A stretch of 64,000 bases of DNA from Chitinophaga ginsengisoli (GTDB lineage Bacteria > Bacteroidota > Bacteroidia > Chitinophagales > Chitinophagaceae). Below are positions 52,698-62,578 of this stretch, in pieces (positions within the stretch are counted from its first letter, which is position 1; every line of letters begins with the position of its first letter). The stretch is from the NCBI RefSeq assembly GCF_003014595.1, contig NZ_PYGK01000016.1:1-64000 (forward strand), written 5' to 3'. The position numbers and the translations under genes were made by a program. The notes below the pieces were generated by a model that searched no databases, had not been told where the DNA came from, and saw nothing but the letters and a program-made list of their open reading frames with translations.

Positions 52698-53444
52698 ATG
52701 CGTATTAGCAGCGTACAGCTTTTTATTTTCCCCCATGCGGGTGGAAGCGAGGTCTCCTATGTTCCTATAGAGAAAGAACTGTTGCCGGAAACAGTGGCAT
52801 CTACCATTTGTTATGCCGGGAGAGGCAGAAGGATACATGAGCCCTTTCAGCAAGACATGGCCACTATGGCGATGGATTGTATGAGCATAGTGCAGCAGAG
52901 AAGAAAGAAGGATATGCCGCTGATATTCCTCGGCCATAGCCTGGGGGCGCTTATTGCCTTCGAAACGATGAACTGTATGCGACGTTATGATATGGAGTTG
53001 CCGGAACTGGTGTTTCTTTCCGGCAGAAAAGGGCCTGCTATTAAAGAAAAGAGCAACAGGTCTTTATTGTCTGATCTGGAGCTGCTGGCCTGTCTTGCAA
53101 ATATGGGTGGTATTCCCGAACCTTTCCTGGATCATCCCGATTTCCGCTCTTTCTATCTTCCGATCATCCGGAATGATCTTCGTCTGAACGACACCTATTG
53201 CTATCATCAGCAGGAACCCTTTGATATGCCCTTTGTAGTGATGAATGGTGTGGAAGATGAGAATGTAGGCACTGAACCTGCACTTTCCTGGAAGGAACAT
53301 ACCAGTGCTGCCTGTTACGAGGAGTGGCTGGAAGGTAACCATTTCTATTTTTCGGATGCTGCAGCTTTCAGCCGGACATTATCCAGGTACATTAGTATGC
53401 ACTTTCCGCATTTGCATCTGCCTCGCTTTAAAGAGTTTATTTAG
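52698..53444 (+). CDS. Type II thioesterase (external editing TE)
   Basis: This 248-residue alpha/beta-hydrolase is of the TEII family found with NRPS/PKS clusters: N-terminal QLFIFPHAGGSEVSYVPI, nucleophile elbow GHSLGALIAFE and a C-terminal catalytic His in GNHFYFSD. TEII enzymes remove wrong or decarboxylated acyl groups stuck on carrier-protein arms. It precedes the first PKS gene by 26 bp. The length and motifs are normal. Confidence 0.93.
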   Translation: MRISSVQLFIFPHAGGSEVSYVPIEKELLPETVASTICYAGRGRRIHEPFQQDMATMAMDCMSIVQQRRKKDMPLIFLGHSLGALIAFETMNCMRRYDMELPELVFLSGRKGPAIKEKSNRSLLSDLELLACLANMGGIPEPFLDHPDFRSFYLPIIRNDLRLNDTYCYHQQEPFDMPFVVMNGVEDENVGTEPALSWKEHTSAACYEEWLEGNHFYFSDAAAFSRTLSRYISMHFPHLHLPRFKEFI

Positions 53445-53470
53445 CCCATCCATCAACCAAATTAACTAGT

Positions 53471-56400
53471 GTGAAAACAGCAGCCGAGTCAACATCCCAT
53501 GATGCATTAAGCAGCCTTCAGAAGTCGTTCCTGATCATCCGGAACCTGGAAAGAAAACTGCAGGAAGAGAAGAACCGGGACCCCTTAACAGAAGAAATAG
53601 CAGTGGTTGGTATGGCATGCCACCTGCCCGGTGGCATACGCTCAGCGCAGGACTTCTGGGATGCATTGCTGACAGGGGAAGATCTGATAGCTGATAACGG
53701 ACTGACAGCCCGCTGGCAGGATATGGACCAGTCTCCGGATGCTGTGCATCGTGCGATGCCGCATGCCGGCCTGCTGGACGACATCACATTGTTTGATAAC
53801 GAATATTTTCACATCTCTCCCGCAGAAGCACGATACATTGATCCGCAACAGCGACAATTGCTGATGATGGTGGCCAATGCCCTGGCTGATGCAGGTATCA
53901 CTCCTGCGTCGCTCAAAGGTTCTGATACCGGCGTATTTACCGGCATCAGTGCGTTTGATTACAGCCTGCATATCATGCAGCAGGACGATAAATATCGCGT
54001 AGATCCTTATCTCGGAAGTGGCAATTCGCTCAGTGGCGCCAGTGGCCGTATCTCTTACTGCTACGGTTTCCATGGTCCCTGTCTGAGCATTGATACCGCC
54101 TGTTCCTCTTCTCTGGTAGCTTTACATCAGGGTGCAGAGAGTCTCAGGAGGAATGAATGCAGGGTCGCTATTGTGAGTGGCGCCAACCTGGTATTATCGC
54201 CTTATCTGCAGGCGAGTCTTACAGACGCCGGTATGTTATCGCCTGATGGCCGTTGTAAGGCCTTTGATGATAGCGCGAACGGTTATGTGCGTTCTGAGGG
54301 TTGCCTGACTGTCATCTTAAAAAGATTATCTGATGCAGTAGCTGATGGCGACCGTATCTATGCATGTATAAAGGGTTCTGCCGTAGCCCAGGATGGTGCC
54401 AGTGGCGGATTGACTGTACCTGACCCTGTGAGCCAGGCGAAGGTCATCCGTAATGCGTTACGTGCTGCAGACATGCAACCGGAGGAGATCAGTTTTATTG
54501 AAGGCCACGGCACTGGTACCTCATTGGGCGATCCTGTGGAGGCAGAAGGGCTGAGACAGGTATTCGGTAGCCGTAGCGACAAGCTATTGCTGGGATCCGT
54601 GAAGAGTAATGTAGGCCACCTGGAAGCTGCCGCCGGACTGGCGGGCTTCATGAAAGCATGCCTGAGTATTTACCACCAGCAATTACCCCCTCATTTACAT
54701 TTTCAGCAACCTAATCATCATATTGACTGGGAGCATATGCCTTTTCGTATCAATAAGGACATACACCGGTTCGGTAATAGCCATACACGTATAAGCGGCG
54801 GCGTTAGCTCATTTGGATTTACAGGCACGATCGCCCACTGTATAGTGGCCGCCTGCGAAACAACGCCGGCAGGCAGAGAGAAGCAATTGCCCGCACCTCA
54901 TTTCCAGCTGAAGTCACACTGGCTTGGGAAACTACCAGGGAAATCTGCAGCCGCCTGTTTTAATATACAGTGGAAACCGCTGGGGGCGCTGGAACAAAAA
55001 GAAAACTTGCCACAATACATATATATTGACACTGGTGCAGGAACCGCTGCCAATATGGAGCAGATCCTTAAAAGTAAAAACGGATGTGCATTGACGACTG
55101 ACCGTTTGTCTACATTGGATAGCATCATTCCTGCTCCCCATCAGTATCCGCTTTGCCTCGTATATGATATCAGTGCTTTGGAGGAAACAGATGCCACAGG
55201 CATGAAGCGTATTTATCAGCAATTACTGGCCTTTCTGCAAACAGTGCAGCGGCCTGCGCATACACCAGCATCAATACTATTTGTTACCCGTCATGCATTG
55301 AATGCGCCGGGCAGTGATCATGTCGTTGCATTGCAACACAGTCTGACTGCCTTCATCAGATCAGTTTTCCTGGAGATGCGGGGTCCTGCCATGCTTGTTC
55401 TCGACATAGACCAGGGGTTGCCTGATCAGGCCTTCATTAATAATTATGTGCAACAATCCTATTACAGGGAAATAGCCAGCAGGAATGGACAGCTATGGTA
55501 TCCCGCGCTCGCGGTAACCGGACTTTCACCGGCAACAGAAATTACCTGCGATCCGGAGGGTATTTACCTGATCACAGGAGGCAAGGGTTCTTTAGGGATG
55601 CATCTGGCAGAGTGGATGGTACATAAAGGCGCCGGTACGGTAATCCTCACCGGAAGAAGCCCGGATGGCTTTACCAGCAACGACCGTATTGTATACCGGC
55701 AGCTGGATGTAACAGATGAAAATGCGATGCGCAATTTCGCTGACTGGCTGCGCAGGGAAAAGAAAATACTGAAAGGTATTGTGCATGCAGCAGGCACCAA
55801 CAGTCGGTGTCTGCAAAGCAAAATGTCTGTTGATGATATCATGTATGTAGCCGGACCTAAGATTACCGGGCTACAGCATATCACTACTTATCTGCCCATG
55901 GAAGGGCTGGATTTCCTGTTGACTTATTCTTCCATTGCCGCCGTATGGGGTTCGGGTATGTTGTCTCATTACGCGGCCGCGAATGCTTATATGGATGCAT
56001 TTGTGTTAGAACTCAGGAAACAGGGTGTTCCGGCGAAAACGATCAACTGGGGGCCCTGGAAAGACAGTAACATGATGCTGGACACAGCAAACAGTACTGA
56101 CCTGCTGAAGGAATCGGGCGTGCCTCCTTTTAACGCGGGAGCAGTAAGAAGGGTATATGCCTCTCTGCTGGTGCCGGATGCACCGCAGCTGGTATATGTA
56201 TGCCTGGACAATGCCCGCTTTATTACGATGATGGAAATGCAAGGCACGATAGCTTTCTGGGAGAACCTGCGGCCGGCAGAAGATACTGTGGAAGCACCGG
56301 TGACAGGTAAAACAGACCTGTCATTGATCGTAGATGATGTGGAGAGAGAAGACCTGATAAAACAGGAACTACTCAGGTTGGTGAAACAGGTATTGGCCAT

Positions 56401-56683
56401 CGGTGATGGAGAGCAGGTAGACACTACAAGAAGTTTTAGTGATATGGGCATGGACTCTATCCTGCTGGTGAAATATATACAGTGTATCAATTCGCAGCTG
56501 GGACTGAATGTCACCACCAATATGCTGTTTAATTATCCGACCATCAGTGGCCTGGCTGTTTATGTAAACAGCCGCTTTAAAAGGACCACAGTAGTACCTG
56601 CCAAAAGAATGACCAGCAGTCTCTATGAGATGAGCGACGAAGAAGTATTAAAAATGGTTAGTGAAGAAATGCAAAAATATTAA
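53471..56683 (+). CDS. AT-less polyketide synthase module: KS-KR-ACP
   Basis: This 1070-residue protein has a GTG start (53471). After a short coiled-coil N-terminus (residues 10-40) comes a ketosynthase with a complete triad: Cys211 (DTACSSSL), His346 (EGHGTGTSLGDP) and His383 (KSNVGHLEAA). The AT domain is missing; the sequence passes quickly into the post-AT-type linker and the KR structural subdomain (about 500-690). The KR (about 690-880) has TGGKGSLG, YSSIAAVWG and the catalytic Tyr in SHYAAANAY. The ACP is at about 975-1045 with Ser in GMDSILL. It would elongate a starter with malonyl loaded in trans and reduce the beta-keto group to a hydroxyl. No loading module is encoded upstream, so the starter comes from another protein. 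The C-terminal helices probably dock to the next enzyme (6 bp away). Confidence 0.92.
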   Translation: MKTAAESTSHDALSSLQKSFLIIRNLERKLQEEKNRDPLTEEIAVVGMACHLPGGIRSAQDFWDALLTGEDLIADNGLTARWQDMDQSPDAVHRAMPHAGLLDDITLFDNEYFHISPAEARYIDPQQRQLLMMVANALADAGITPASLKGSDTGVFTGISAFDYSLHIMQQDDKYRVDPYLGSGNSLSGASGRISYCYGFHGPCLSIDTACSSSLVALHQGAESLRRNECRVAIVSGANLVLSPYLQASLTDAGMLSPDGRCKAFDDSANGYVRSEGCLTVILKRLSDAVADGDRIYACIKGSAVAQDGASGGLTVPDPVSQAKVIRNALRAADMQPEEISFIEGHGTGTSLGDPVEAEGLRQVFGSRSDKLLLGSVKSNVGHLEAAAGLAGFMKACLSIYHQQLPPHLHFQQPNHHIDWEHMPFRINKDIHRFGNSHTRISGGVSSFGFTGTIAHCIVAACETTPAGREKQLPAPHFQLKSHWLGKLPGKSAAACFNIQWKPLGALEQKENLPQYIYIDTGAGTAANMEQILKSKNGCALTTDRLSTLDSIIPAPHQYPLCLVYDISALEETDATGMKRIYQQLLAFLQTVQRPAHTPASILFVTRHALNAPGSDHVVALQHSLTAFIRSVFLEMRGPAMLVLDIDQGLPDQAFINNYVQQSYYREIASRNGQLWYPALAVTGLSPATEITCDPEGIYLITGGKGSLGMHLAEWMVHKGAGTVILTGRSPDGFTSNDRIVYRQLDVTDENAMRNFADWLRREKKILKGIVHAAGTNSRCLQSKMSVDDIMYVAGPKITGLQHITTYLPMEGLDFLLTYSSIAAVWGSGMLSHYAAANAYMDAFVLELRKQGVPAKTINWGPWKDSNMMLDTANSTDLLKESGVPPFNAGAVRRVYASLLVPDAPQLVYVCLDNARFITMMEMQGTIAFWENLRPAEDTVEAPVTGKTDLSLIVDDVEREDLIKQELLRLVKQVLAIGDGEQVDTTRSFSDMGMDSILLVKYIQCINSQLGLNVTTNMLFNYPTISGLAVYVNSRFKRTTVVPAKRMTSSLYEMSDEEVLKMVSEEMQKY

Positions 56684-56689
56684 TCGCCT

Positions 56690-59600
56690 ATGGAAAATAT
56701 AGAGCTGGTAAAAAAGTTATATGAAAGACTGAAGATAGCAGAAGAACGTATAGTTGCGATGGAAAAAAAGGAGGACATGCCTGTTGCCATTGTTGGCATG
56801 TCCTGCCGTTTTCCTGGTGCAGAGAATATATCGGCATTCTGGGATAATCTGTGTAATGGAAAAGATGCGGTGACAGAGGTGCCTGCCGAACGTTGGAATG
56901 CGGCACGTTTTTATGATAAGAACCCTGATGCACCGGGCAAGTCCTATTGTACTAAAGGTGCTTTTATTGATGATGTAAAAGGTTTTGATGCCGCCTTCTT
57001 CCGGATCAATCCTGCTGAAGCAAGACAGATGTCACCTCAGCAGCGGATACTGCTTGAAACTACCTGGCAGGCATTGGAAGCAGCCAATATTCCACCGGGG
57101 AGTCTGAACGGCACAGACACTTCGGTGTTTCTGAGTATATCTGATGACCAGTACCGGCATCTGGCAGCAGGAGGAAATGTGAATGGTATCTCACATTTCT
57201 CTGTGACCGGTAATGCTATCTCTACCGCCGGTGGCAGGATTGCTTATCAGCTGGGACTAACCGGCACCAATATGGTGATAGATACGGCCTGTTCTTCTTC
57301 ATTGGTAGCCGTGGACCTGGCTATCCGCGAACTGCGTGCGGGTAAAACTAACGTAGCCATCGCAGGGGGAGTAAACCTGTTCCTGACCCCTTTCGGACAT
57401 ATATCCCTTTCTAAAACGAGAGCGCTGGCTGAAGATGGCCGTTGTAAAGCATTTGATGCTTCTGCAGACGGGTATGGCCGTGGCGAAGGGTGTGGCATTG
57501 TGGTGCTGAAAAGATATGATGATGCGGTGAAGGAGGGTGATCATATTATCGCTGTCATCAAAGGTGCTGGAGTGAACCAGGATGGCGCCAGCAACGGTAT
57601 GACGGCTCCTAATGGTCTTGCGCAGGAACGGCTGTTAAAAGCTGTATTGCGTGATGCGAAGGTGAACCCTCATGATGTGCTGTATATAGAAACACACGGC
57701 ACAGGCACTAAGCTCGGCGATCCTATTGAAGCAGAGGCCTTGCAACAGGCGTATATCACAGGAAGAAAACGACAACATTCCCTCTATGTAGGTAGTGTGA
57801 AAACCAATATTGGTCACCTGGAATCGGCTGCCGGCATCGCAGCATTGATAAAGACTGCTTTATGCCTGTATCATGGAAGGATACCGGCAAGCCTGCATTA
57901 TCAGCAGCCTAATCCTGTTATCAGTTGGAATGAACAGGTAAAGGTGGTGACGACCCTCACCGATATGCCGCAACAGGAGAATCGCCTGGCGGCAGTCAGT
58001 TCTTTCGGATTCAGTGGCACGAATGTGCACATGATATTACAATCAGCAGCGCGGGATTACAGTAATCCTTATCCGGATGAATGTGCTGTATTGCTGCTCT
58101 CTGCCCGTTCTCTGCCTGCATTGAAGAAACTGGCGGGGGCATATGTTGATTATCTCGCTAATACGGCTTTTGCTTTACCTGATATTGCTTATACAGCATT
58201 GCTGTGCAGAGATCATTTTGAAGAGCGGGTGGCCGTGATCGCAGAGAATAAAGTAGCGGCTGCGCAATTGCTCGAAATGTTCATGGCAGGTGCGCAGGAG
58301 AGGTTATTGACATCTCCCGGTATGGTAGGCAGTCATTGTCAGCTGTTACAGGAAGATGCGCAGCAATTCCTGCTGAAGAAAGCAGCGCATACTTATTCAT
58401 TAACAGGTAAGCTGGTTCCCATTCCCGTTTATCAGTTTGATCATGAAGAATTCTGGGTAGAAGACAGCCTGTATCGTTTGTCAGAAGAATCATCTCCGGA
58501 ACTTATTAAAGCCACACCGGCAACAGGAATAGAAGATGCTTCAGTGGCGCTATACGTGGACAGGATCGTTGGTGAGATCACAGAAATGAGTGCGGGTACA
58601 TTCGGTGATAAGGATGATTTCTTTGGTATGGGAATGGACTCTATTATGGTTATGCATCTGAGAGAGCGCATCCTGGAAGATAAAAAGGTGAATATTGACA
58701 TATCGCTGTTCTACGACAAACTGAATACACCGGGTAAGCTGAAAGAGTATTTACAGACTACTGTTCCCGGTGCCTTGCCGGTAAAGAAGACAGTGGAAGC
58801 TGCCTTTGTTCCCTACAGAGTACCGGAAATAACCACCGATCAGATGGCAGAGGGAACGGAAGCAGCCCTACAGGCTTTGGTGAATGACGTTGTGAAAAGA
58901 AGCAGCAGCTCCAAAGAGCTGACACAGCGCTACCGCCCATACCACGCTAATAACAGGAATATTGCCGGCTTCAAGCCACGGTGGAAAGAGATGGTCTATC
59001 AGCCAGTAGCAGCAAAGGCAGAAGGCGCTTATATCTGGGATACGGCAGGAAACCGTTACCTGGATTTCACCATGGGATTTGGCGTACACCTGTTTGGTTA
59101 TAATCCACCGTTCGTCAATCAGCATTTACAGGATGTACTGGAAGATAAATTATTCCTGGGGGCATTAAGTCCGCAGGCGGGAGAGCTGGCCATGCGTATC
59201 TGTAACATTACAGGTAATGAGCGTGCCGCTTTTTACAATACGGGAACAGAAGCAGTGATGGTGGCTATCAGGCTGGCAAGGGCGGTAACGCAAAAGAACA
59301 GGATCGTTATTTTCTCCGGTTCCTATCACGGCACCTTTGATGGTATACTGGCGCGGCAGGGAAAAGACATTTACGGTGAACCACTGGCGCCAGGTGTGAG
59401 TGCATCTGTTAGCCAGGATGTTTTGGTATTGCGGTATGGCAACGAAGAAGACCTGGAGGTGATCGCTGGCATGGCAGGAGAGATTGCGGCTGTATTGGTA
59501 GAACCTATACAGAGCCGCAGACCGGATTTCTTTCCCGAACATTTCCTGCAGCAGTTATCCGGCGTTACCACACAGCATAATATCGCACTGATATTTGATG

Positions 59601-61570
59601 AGGTTATATCAGGCTTCAGGTTCTCGCTCAATGGTATCCGCTCTTTTACAAAGGTAAGGCCCGATATATCTGTATATGGCAAGATCATCGGTGGCGGCAT
59701 ACCCATTGGCGTAGTAGCAGGCAACAGGCGTTTTATGGATGCGGTGGATGGCGGCTACTGGTCTTATGGCGATAGTTCACATCCCACTGTGATGAATACG
59801 TTTGTAGCAGGTACTTTCTGTCACCATCCGCTGGCAATGACTGCAGGTATCCATGTATTGGATCACCTGGAGGCGAACCCCGGCATCTACCAGCAGCTGG
59901 AAGAAACGACCGCTGGCATCTGTGATGAACTGAACGCCTTCTTCAAAAGCCGACGCCTTCCTGTCAGCATGGTGCATTTCGGATCGCTGTTCCGCTTTGT
60001 ACTGAAAGGTAACTATGAGTTGCTGTTCTATAAACTGTTAGCTAAAGGCATCTATATATGGGAAGGCAGGAACTGTTATGTTTCCACTGCACATACTGCT
60101 GCTGATGTCCGTTACCTGATAGACGCCGTAAAGGACAGTTGCGAAGAACTGTTGCAGGATGAGCTGATTGGTGCCACTGAGGAAGAGGCGTTACCGGAAA
60201 TAAAGCTCTCCTTCGCTCAGCAGAATCTCTGGTGGGCATGGCAACTGCAACCGGAATCAGCATTATTTAATCTATCGGAAACCATGCTTATAGCAGGTGG
60301 GTTCCTGCCTGATAAATTCGAAGCGGCTTGTAACCTGCTGATGCAAAGGCATGAAATATTACGTACCGTATTCTATGAAAAAGACGGCGTCCCCTGGCAA
60401 CGTACCATACAGGACAGAAGGTTTGCGTTAACCTGGATGGAACTGCCGGAAGATGACAAGGCCGCAGAACAACTATTGCTGGAAAAGAACCGGGAGCCTT
60501 TCAGACCAGGCGATGATTGGTTATGGCGGGTGGCTGTCGCGGAAAGAAAGAACGGCGCATACCTGGTGGCTATTACAGTACATCATATCATTTGTGATGG
60601 ATGGTCGATGGAAGTACTTTTTAATGACCTTATTGATGGGTACAATGCATTGGTGAAGGGCGAGACAATTAAGAGCGCCGGATCATTACAATACCGGCAT
60701 TATGTGCAGGAAGAACAGGACAGTATTCAAAACGAAGCACTGCGTACCTTCTGGCATCAACAGGTGAAAGATGTGAACCCGCTCCATATTCCGGGAACAA
60801 CCGCGCAGGGAATACCGGGAAATGGAGAGTTTTCATTTCTAATTAGTGGTCAGCACTACGCCGGCATCCGGCAGCTGGCCACTGATTTTAACCTGAGCGT
60901 GTTCACTGTCACTACAGCCGTGACCCAATTATTGTTACACAGTTATACTGGAGCAACTGACATTACCACCGGCACACCTGTTACGGGCAGGAGCAAGGCG
61001 AAATGGCACAAGCTCATAGGGCATTTCCTGAATATACTGGTACTGCGTACGCAGCTGAGAAAAGAGGAAACATTCGCACAATTGCTGCAAAGGCTGAAGG
61101 TACACCTGATGGAGATGTTTGAAAAGCAGGATTACTCTTTCGAAACATTAAAGAACGAATGCTGGGACAGGCGTAAGGGCGAACAACATCCCTTCTTTGA
61201 CATAGAAATATCACTACAAAATTTCAGACTGAAGCGGCACCATACTTCCAGGGAGTTTAACGGTCTGTCCGTAAGCACTGTCAAAAGCTTGTCTATCGAT
61301 CCAAGGAAATACCCCATGGAGTTCCGCTTTGACGAAGGGTGTGACGATATAGCACTGCAGCTGCATTATGATACCGAACGTTATCCTGCATCGCTGGTGA
61401 AAGAAATGGCGGAAGACTGGCAATTACTGCTGGAACTGGGCGTTAGTGGCAGAGATGAAACCCTGGTGGCATTGACAGGAAAACTGAAGGAGTTGCGTGC
61501 AACCAAAACTAAACAGGCATTACATTCTCGTCGTAGTGAGAACCTTTTGAAATTAACCACAACAAAATAA
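56690..61570 (+). CDS. Hybrid PKS-NRPS protein: KS-ACP-aminotransferase-condensation (AT-less)
   Basis: This 1626-residue protein opens with a helical docking segment (residues 1-30), then a KS with Cys201, His336 and His376. The usual KS-AT linker is present (VLLLSARSLPALKKLAGAYV), but the AT core is absent and the post-AT motif (PIPVYQFDHEEFWVED) follows at about 575. The ACP has Ser651 (GMGMDSIMV). A class III PLP aminotransferase comes next (about 770-1140; SGSYHGTFDG, DEVISGFRF, PLP Lys998 in YGKIIGGG), then a condensation domain (about 1160-1560; HHIICDG at 1298-1304). This KS-ACP-AMT-C order turns a beta-keto acyl chain into a beta-amino acyl chain and joins it to the next amino acid, as known for mycosubtilin/iturin-type synthetases. 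The next residue is activated by the NRPS downstream. Confidence 0.93.
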   Translation: MENIELVKKLYERLKIAEERIVAMEKKEDMPVAIVGMSCRFPGAENISAFWDNLCNGKDAVTEVPAERWNAARFYDKNPDAPGKSYCTKGAFIDDVKGFDAAFFRINPAEARQMSPQQRILLETTWQALEAANIPPGSLNGTDTSVFLSISDDQYRHLAAGGNVNGISHFSVTGNAISTAGGRIAYQLGLTGTNMVIDTACSSSLVAVDLAIRELRAGKTNVAIAGGVNLFLTPFGHISLSKTRALAEDGRCKAFDASADGYGRGEGCGIVVLKRYDDAVKEGDHIIAVIKGAGVNQDGASNGMTAPNGLAQERLLKAVLRDAKVNPHDVLYIETHGTGTKLGDPIEAEALQQAYITGRKRQHSLYVGSVKTNIGHLESAAGIAALIKTALCLYHGRIPASLHYQQPNPVISWNEQVKVVTTLTDMPQQENRLAAVSSFGFSGTNVHMILQSAARDYSNPYPDECAVLLLSARSLPALKKLAGAYVDYLANTAFALPDIAYTALLCRDHFEERVAVIAENKVAAAQLLEMFMAGAQERLLTSPGMVGSHCQLLQEDAQQFLLKKAAHTYSLTGKLVPIPVYQFDHEEFWVEDSLYRLSEESSPELIKATPATGIEDASVALYVDRIVGEITEMSAGTFGDKDDFFGMGMDSIMVMHLRERILEDKKVNIDISLFYDKLNTPGKLKEYLQTTVPGALPVKKTVEAAFVPYRVPEITTDQMAEGTEAALQALVNDVVKRSSSSKELTQRYRPYHANNRNIAGFKPRWKEMVYQPVAAKAEGAYIWDTAGNRYLDFTMGFGVHLFGYNPPFVNQHLQDVLEDKLFLGALSPQAGELAMRICNITGNERAAFYNTGTEAVMVAIRLARAVTQKNRIVIFSGSYHGTFDGILARQGKDIYGEPLAPGVSASVSQDVLVLRYGNEEDLEVIAGMAGEIAAVLVEPIQSRRPDFFPEHFLQQLSGVTTQHNIALIFDEVISGFRFSLNGIRSFTKVRPDISVYGKIIGGGIPIGVVAGNRRFMDAVDGGYWSYGDSSHPTVMNTFVAGTFCHHPLAMTAGIHVLDHLEANPGIYQQLEETTAGICDELNAFFKSRRLPVSMVHFGSLFRFVLKGNYELLFYKLLAKGIYIWEGRNCYVSTAHTAADVRYLIDAVKDSCEELLQDELIGATEEEALPEIKLSFAQQNLWWAWQLQPESALFNLSETMLIAGGFLPDKFEAACNLLMQRHEILRTVFYEKDGVPWQRTIQDRRFALTWMELPEDDKAAEQLLLEKNREPFRPGDDWLWRVAVAERKNGAYLVAITVHHIICDGWSMEVLFNDLIDGYNALVKGETIKSAGSLQYRHYVQEEQDSIQNEALRTFWHQQVKDVNPLHIPGTTAQGIPGNGEFSFLISGQHYAGIRQLATDFNLSVFTVTTAVTQLLLHSYTGATDITTGTPVTGRSKAKWHKLIGHFLNILVLRTQLRKEETFAQLLQRLKVHLMEMFEKQDYSFETLKNECWDRRKGEQHPFFDIEISLQNFRLKRHHTSREFNGLSVSTVKSLSIDPRKYPMEFRFDEGCDDIALQLHYDTERYPASLVKEMAEDWQLLLELGVSGRDETLVALTGKLKELRATKTKQALHSRRSENLLKLTTTK

Positions 61571-61576
61571 ATCCCC

Positions 61577-62578
61577 ATGCAATTCCAGCGACAGCAATTT
61601 TCATTAAAAGACGTAAAGCCCAAAACCATTGATATTGCAGGTGATCTTATTGAGAAAATACCCGGCTTCCCGGTGATCTATAAACCTGCCATGGATGGTG
61701 TCTCTTTGAAGTCCTGGTTAGCGGGCCACCAGGATGAAGTGGCAGAGGACCTGAAAGTGTATGGTGCTATTTTATTCAGGGGCTTCGACGTGCCAGACAG
61801 GAATGCCTTCCAGGATGTAATGGGTGCCTTTAATGAAGAATTCCTCTCTTATAAAGACCGTTCCTCCCCACGTACGGAAGTAAAGGAGAACCTTTACACT
61901 TCTACAGAACATCCGGCAGATCAGGTAATTAATATGCATAATGAATTGTCTTACTCGCATACCTGGCCGCTGAAGATTGCTTTTTATTGTTCGCAGGAGC
62001 CATCTGAAAAAGGAGAAACACCTGTTGCGGATGTGCGTAAAGTATTAGGACGACTACCTGAAAGGCTGGTAAGCGCATTCAAAGAAAAAGGAATACTATA
62101 CCGCAGACTATTACAGCAGGGCGTAGGATTGCCTTGGCAGGAGGTATTCCAGACAGAAGATCCAGCAGTAGTAGAACAGCATTGCAAAACATATGGACAG
62201 GAGTTCAGCTGGACAGGTAATGACCGGCTGGAGATCAGGTGGCACAGGCCCGCTGTCAGAACGCATCCGGTTACCGGGGAAGAAGTGTGGTTCAATCATG
62301 GCTACTTCTTCAACTTCCTGGCACTGGCACCCGAGATAAGAGCTGCCTTTTCTAGTAGTGATGAATTGCCCTTTAATACGTATTACGGTGATGGCTCATC
62401 TATTGAAGCCGAATGCCTGGAGCTTATTCATAGGGCATACCAGGAGGAATGCGTCTATTTTCCCTGGAAAAAGAATGATATCCTGCTGATGGATAATATG
62501 CTGGTAGCGCATGGCCGTAATGCTTTCAAAGGTCCACGAGAGATCAATGTAATCATGATGAAACCTATCAGACAATAA
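61577..62578 (+). CDS. TauD/SyrP-like Fe(II)/2-oxoglutarate dioxygenase
   Basis: This 333-residue protein is of the clavaminate-synthase/SyrP type. The iron triad is His121-x-Glu123 (MHNELSYSHTWP) and His312 (LVAHGRNAF), and the 2-oxoglutarate-binding Arg is probably Arg321 (GPREINV). SyrP-type enzymes beta-hydroxylate an amino acid (Asp in the known case) while it is bound to an NRPS carrier protein. Its position between the AMT-C protein and the NRPS supports such a tailoring role. It starts 7 bp after the previous stop, and its stop overlaps the NRPS start by one base (TAATG), so it is tightly coupled. The actual substrate needs the downstream A-domain sequence. Confidence 0.88.
   Translation: MQFQRQQFSLKDVKPKTIDIAGDLIEKIPGFPVIYKPAMDGVSLKSWLAGHQDEVAEDLKVYGAILFRGFDVPDRNAFQDVMGAFNEEFLSYKDRSSPRTEVKENLYTSTEHPADQVINMHNELSYSHTWPLKIAFYCSQEPSEKGETPVADVRKVLGRLPERLVSAFKEKGILYRRLLQQGVGLPWQEVFQTEDPAVVEQHCKTYGQEFSWTGNDRLEIRWHRPAVRTHPVTGEEVWFNHGYFFNFLALAPEIRAAFSSSDELPFNTYYGDGSSIEAECLELIHRAYQEECVYFPWKKNDILLMDNMLVAHGRNAFKGPREINVIMMKPIRQ

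Noticed and set aside
53471..56683. Assigning KR stereochemistry to the first PKS module
   Set aside because: The LDD motif of B-type ketoreductases is not seen, but the surrounding sequence is too divergent to call an A-type with confidence.
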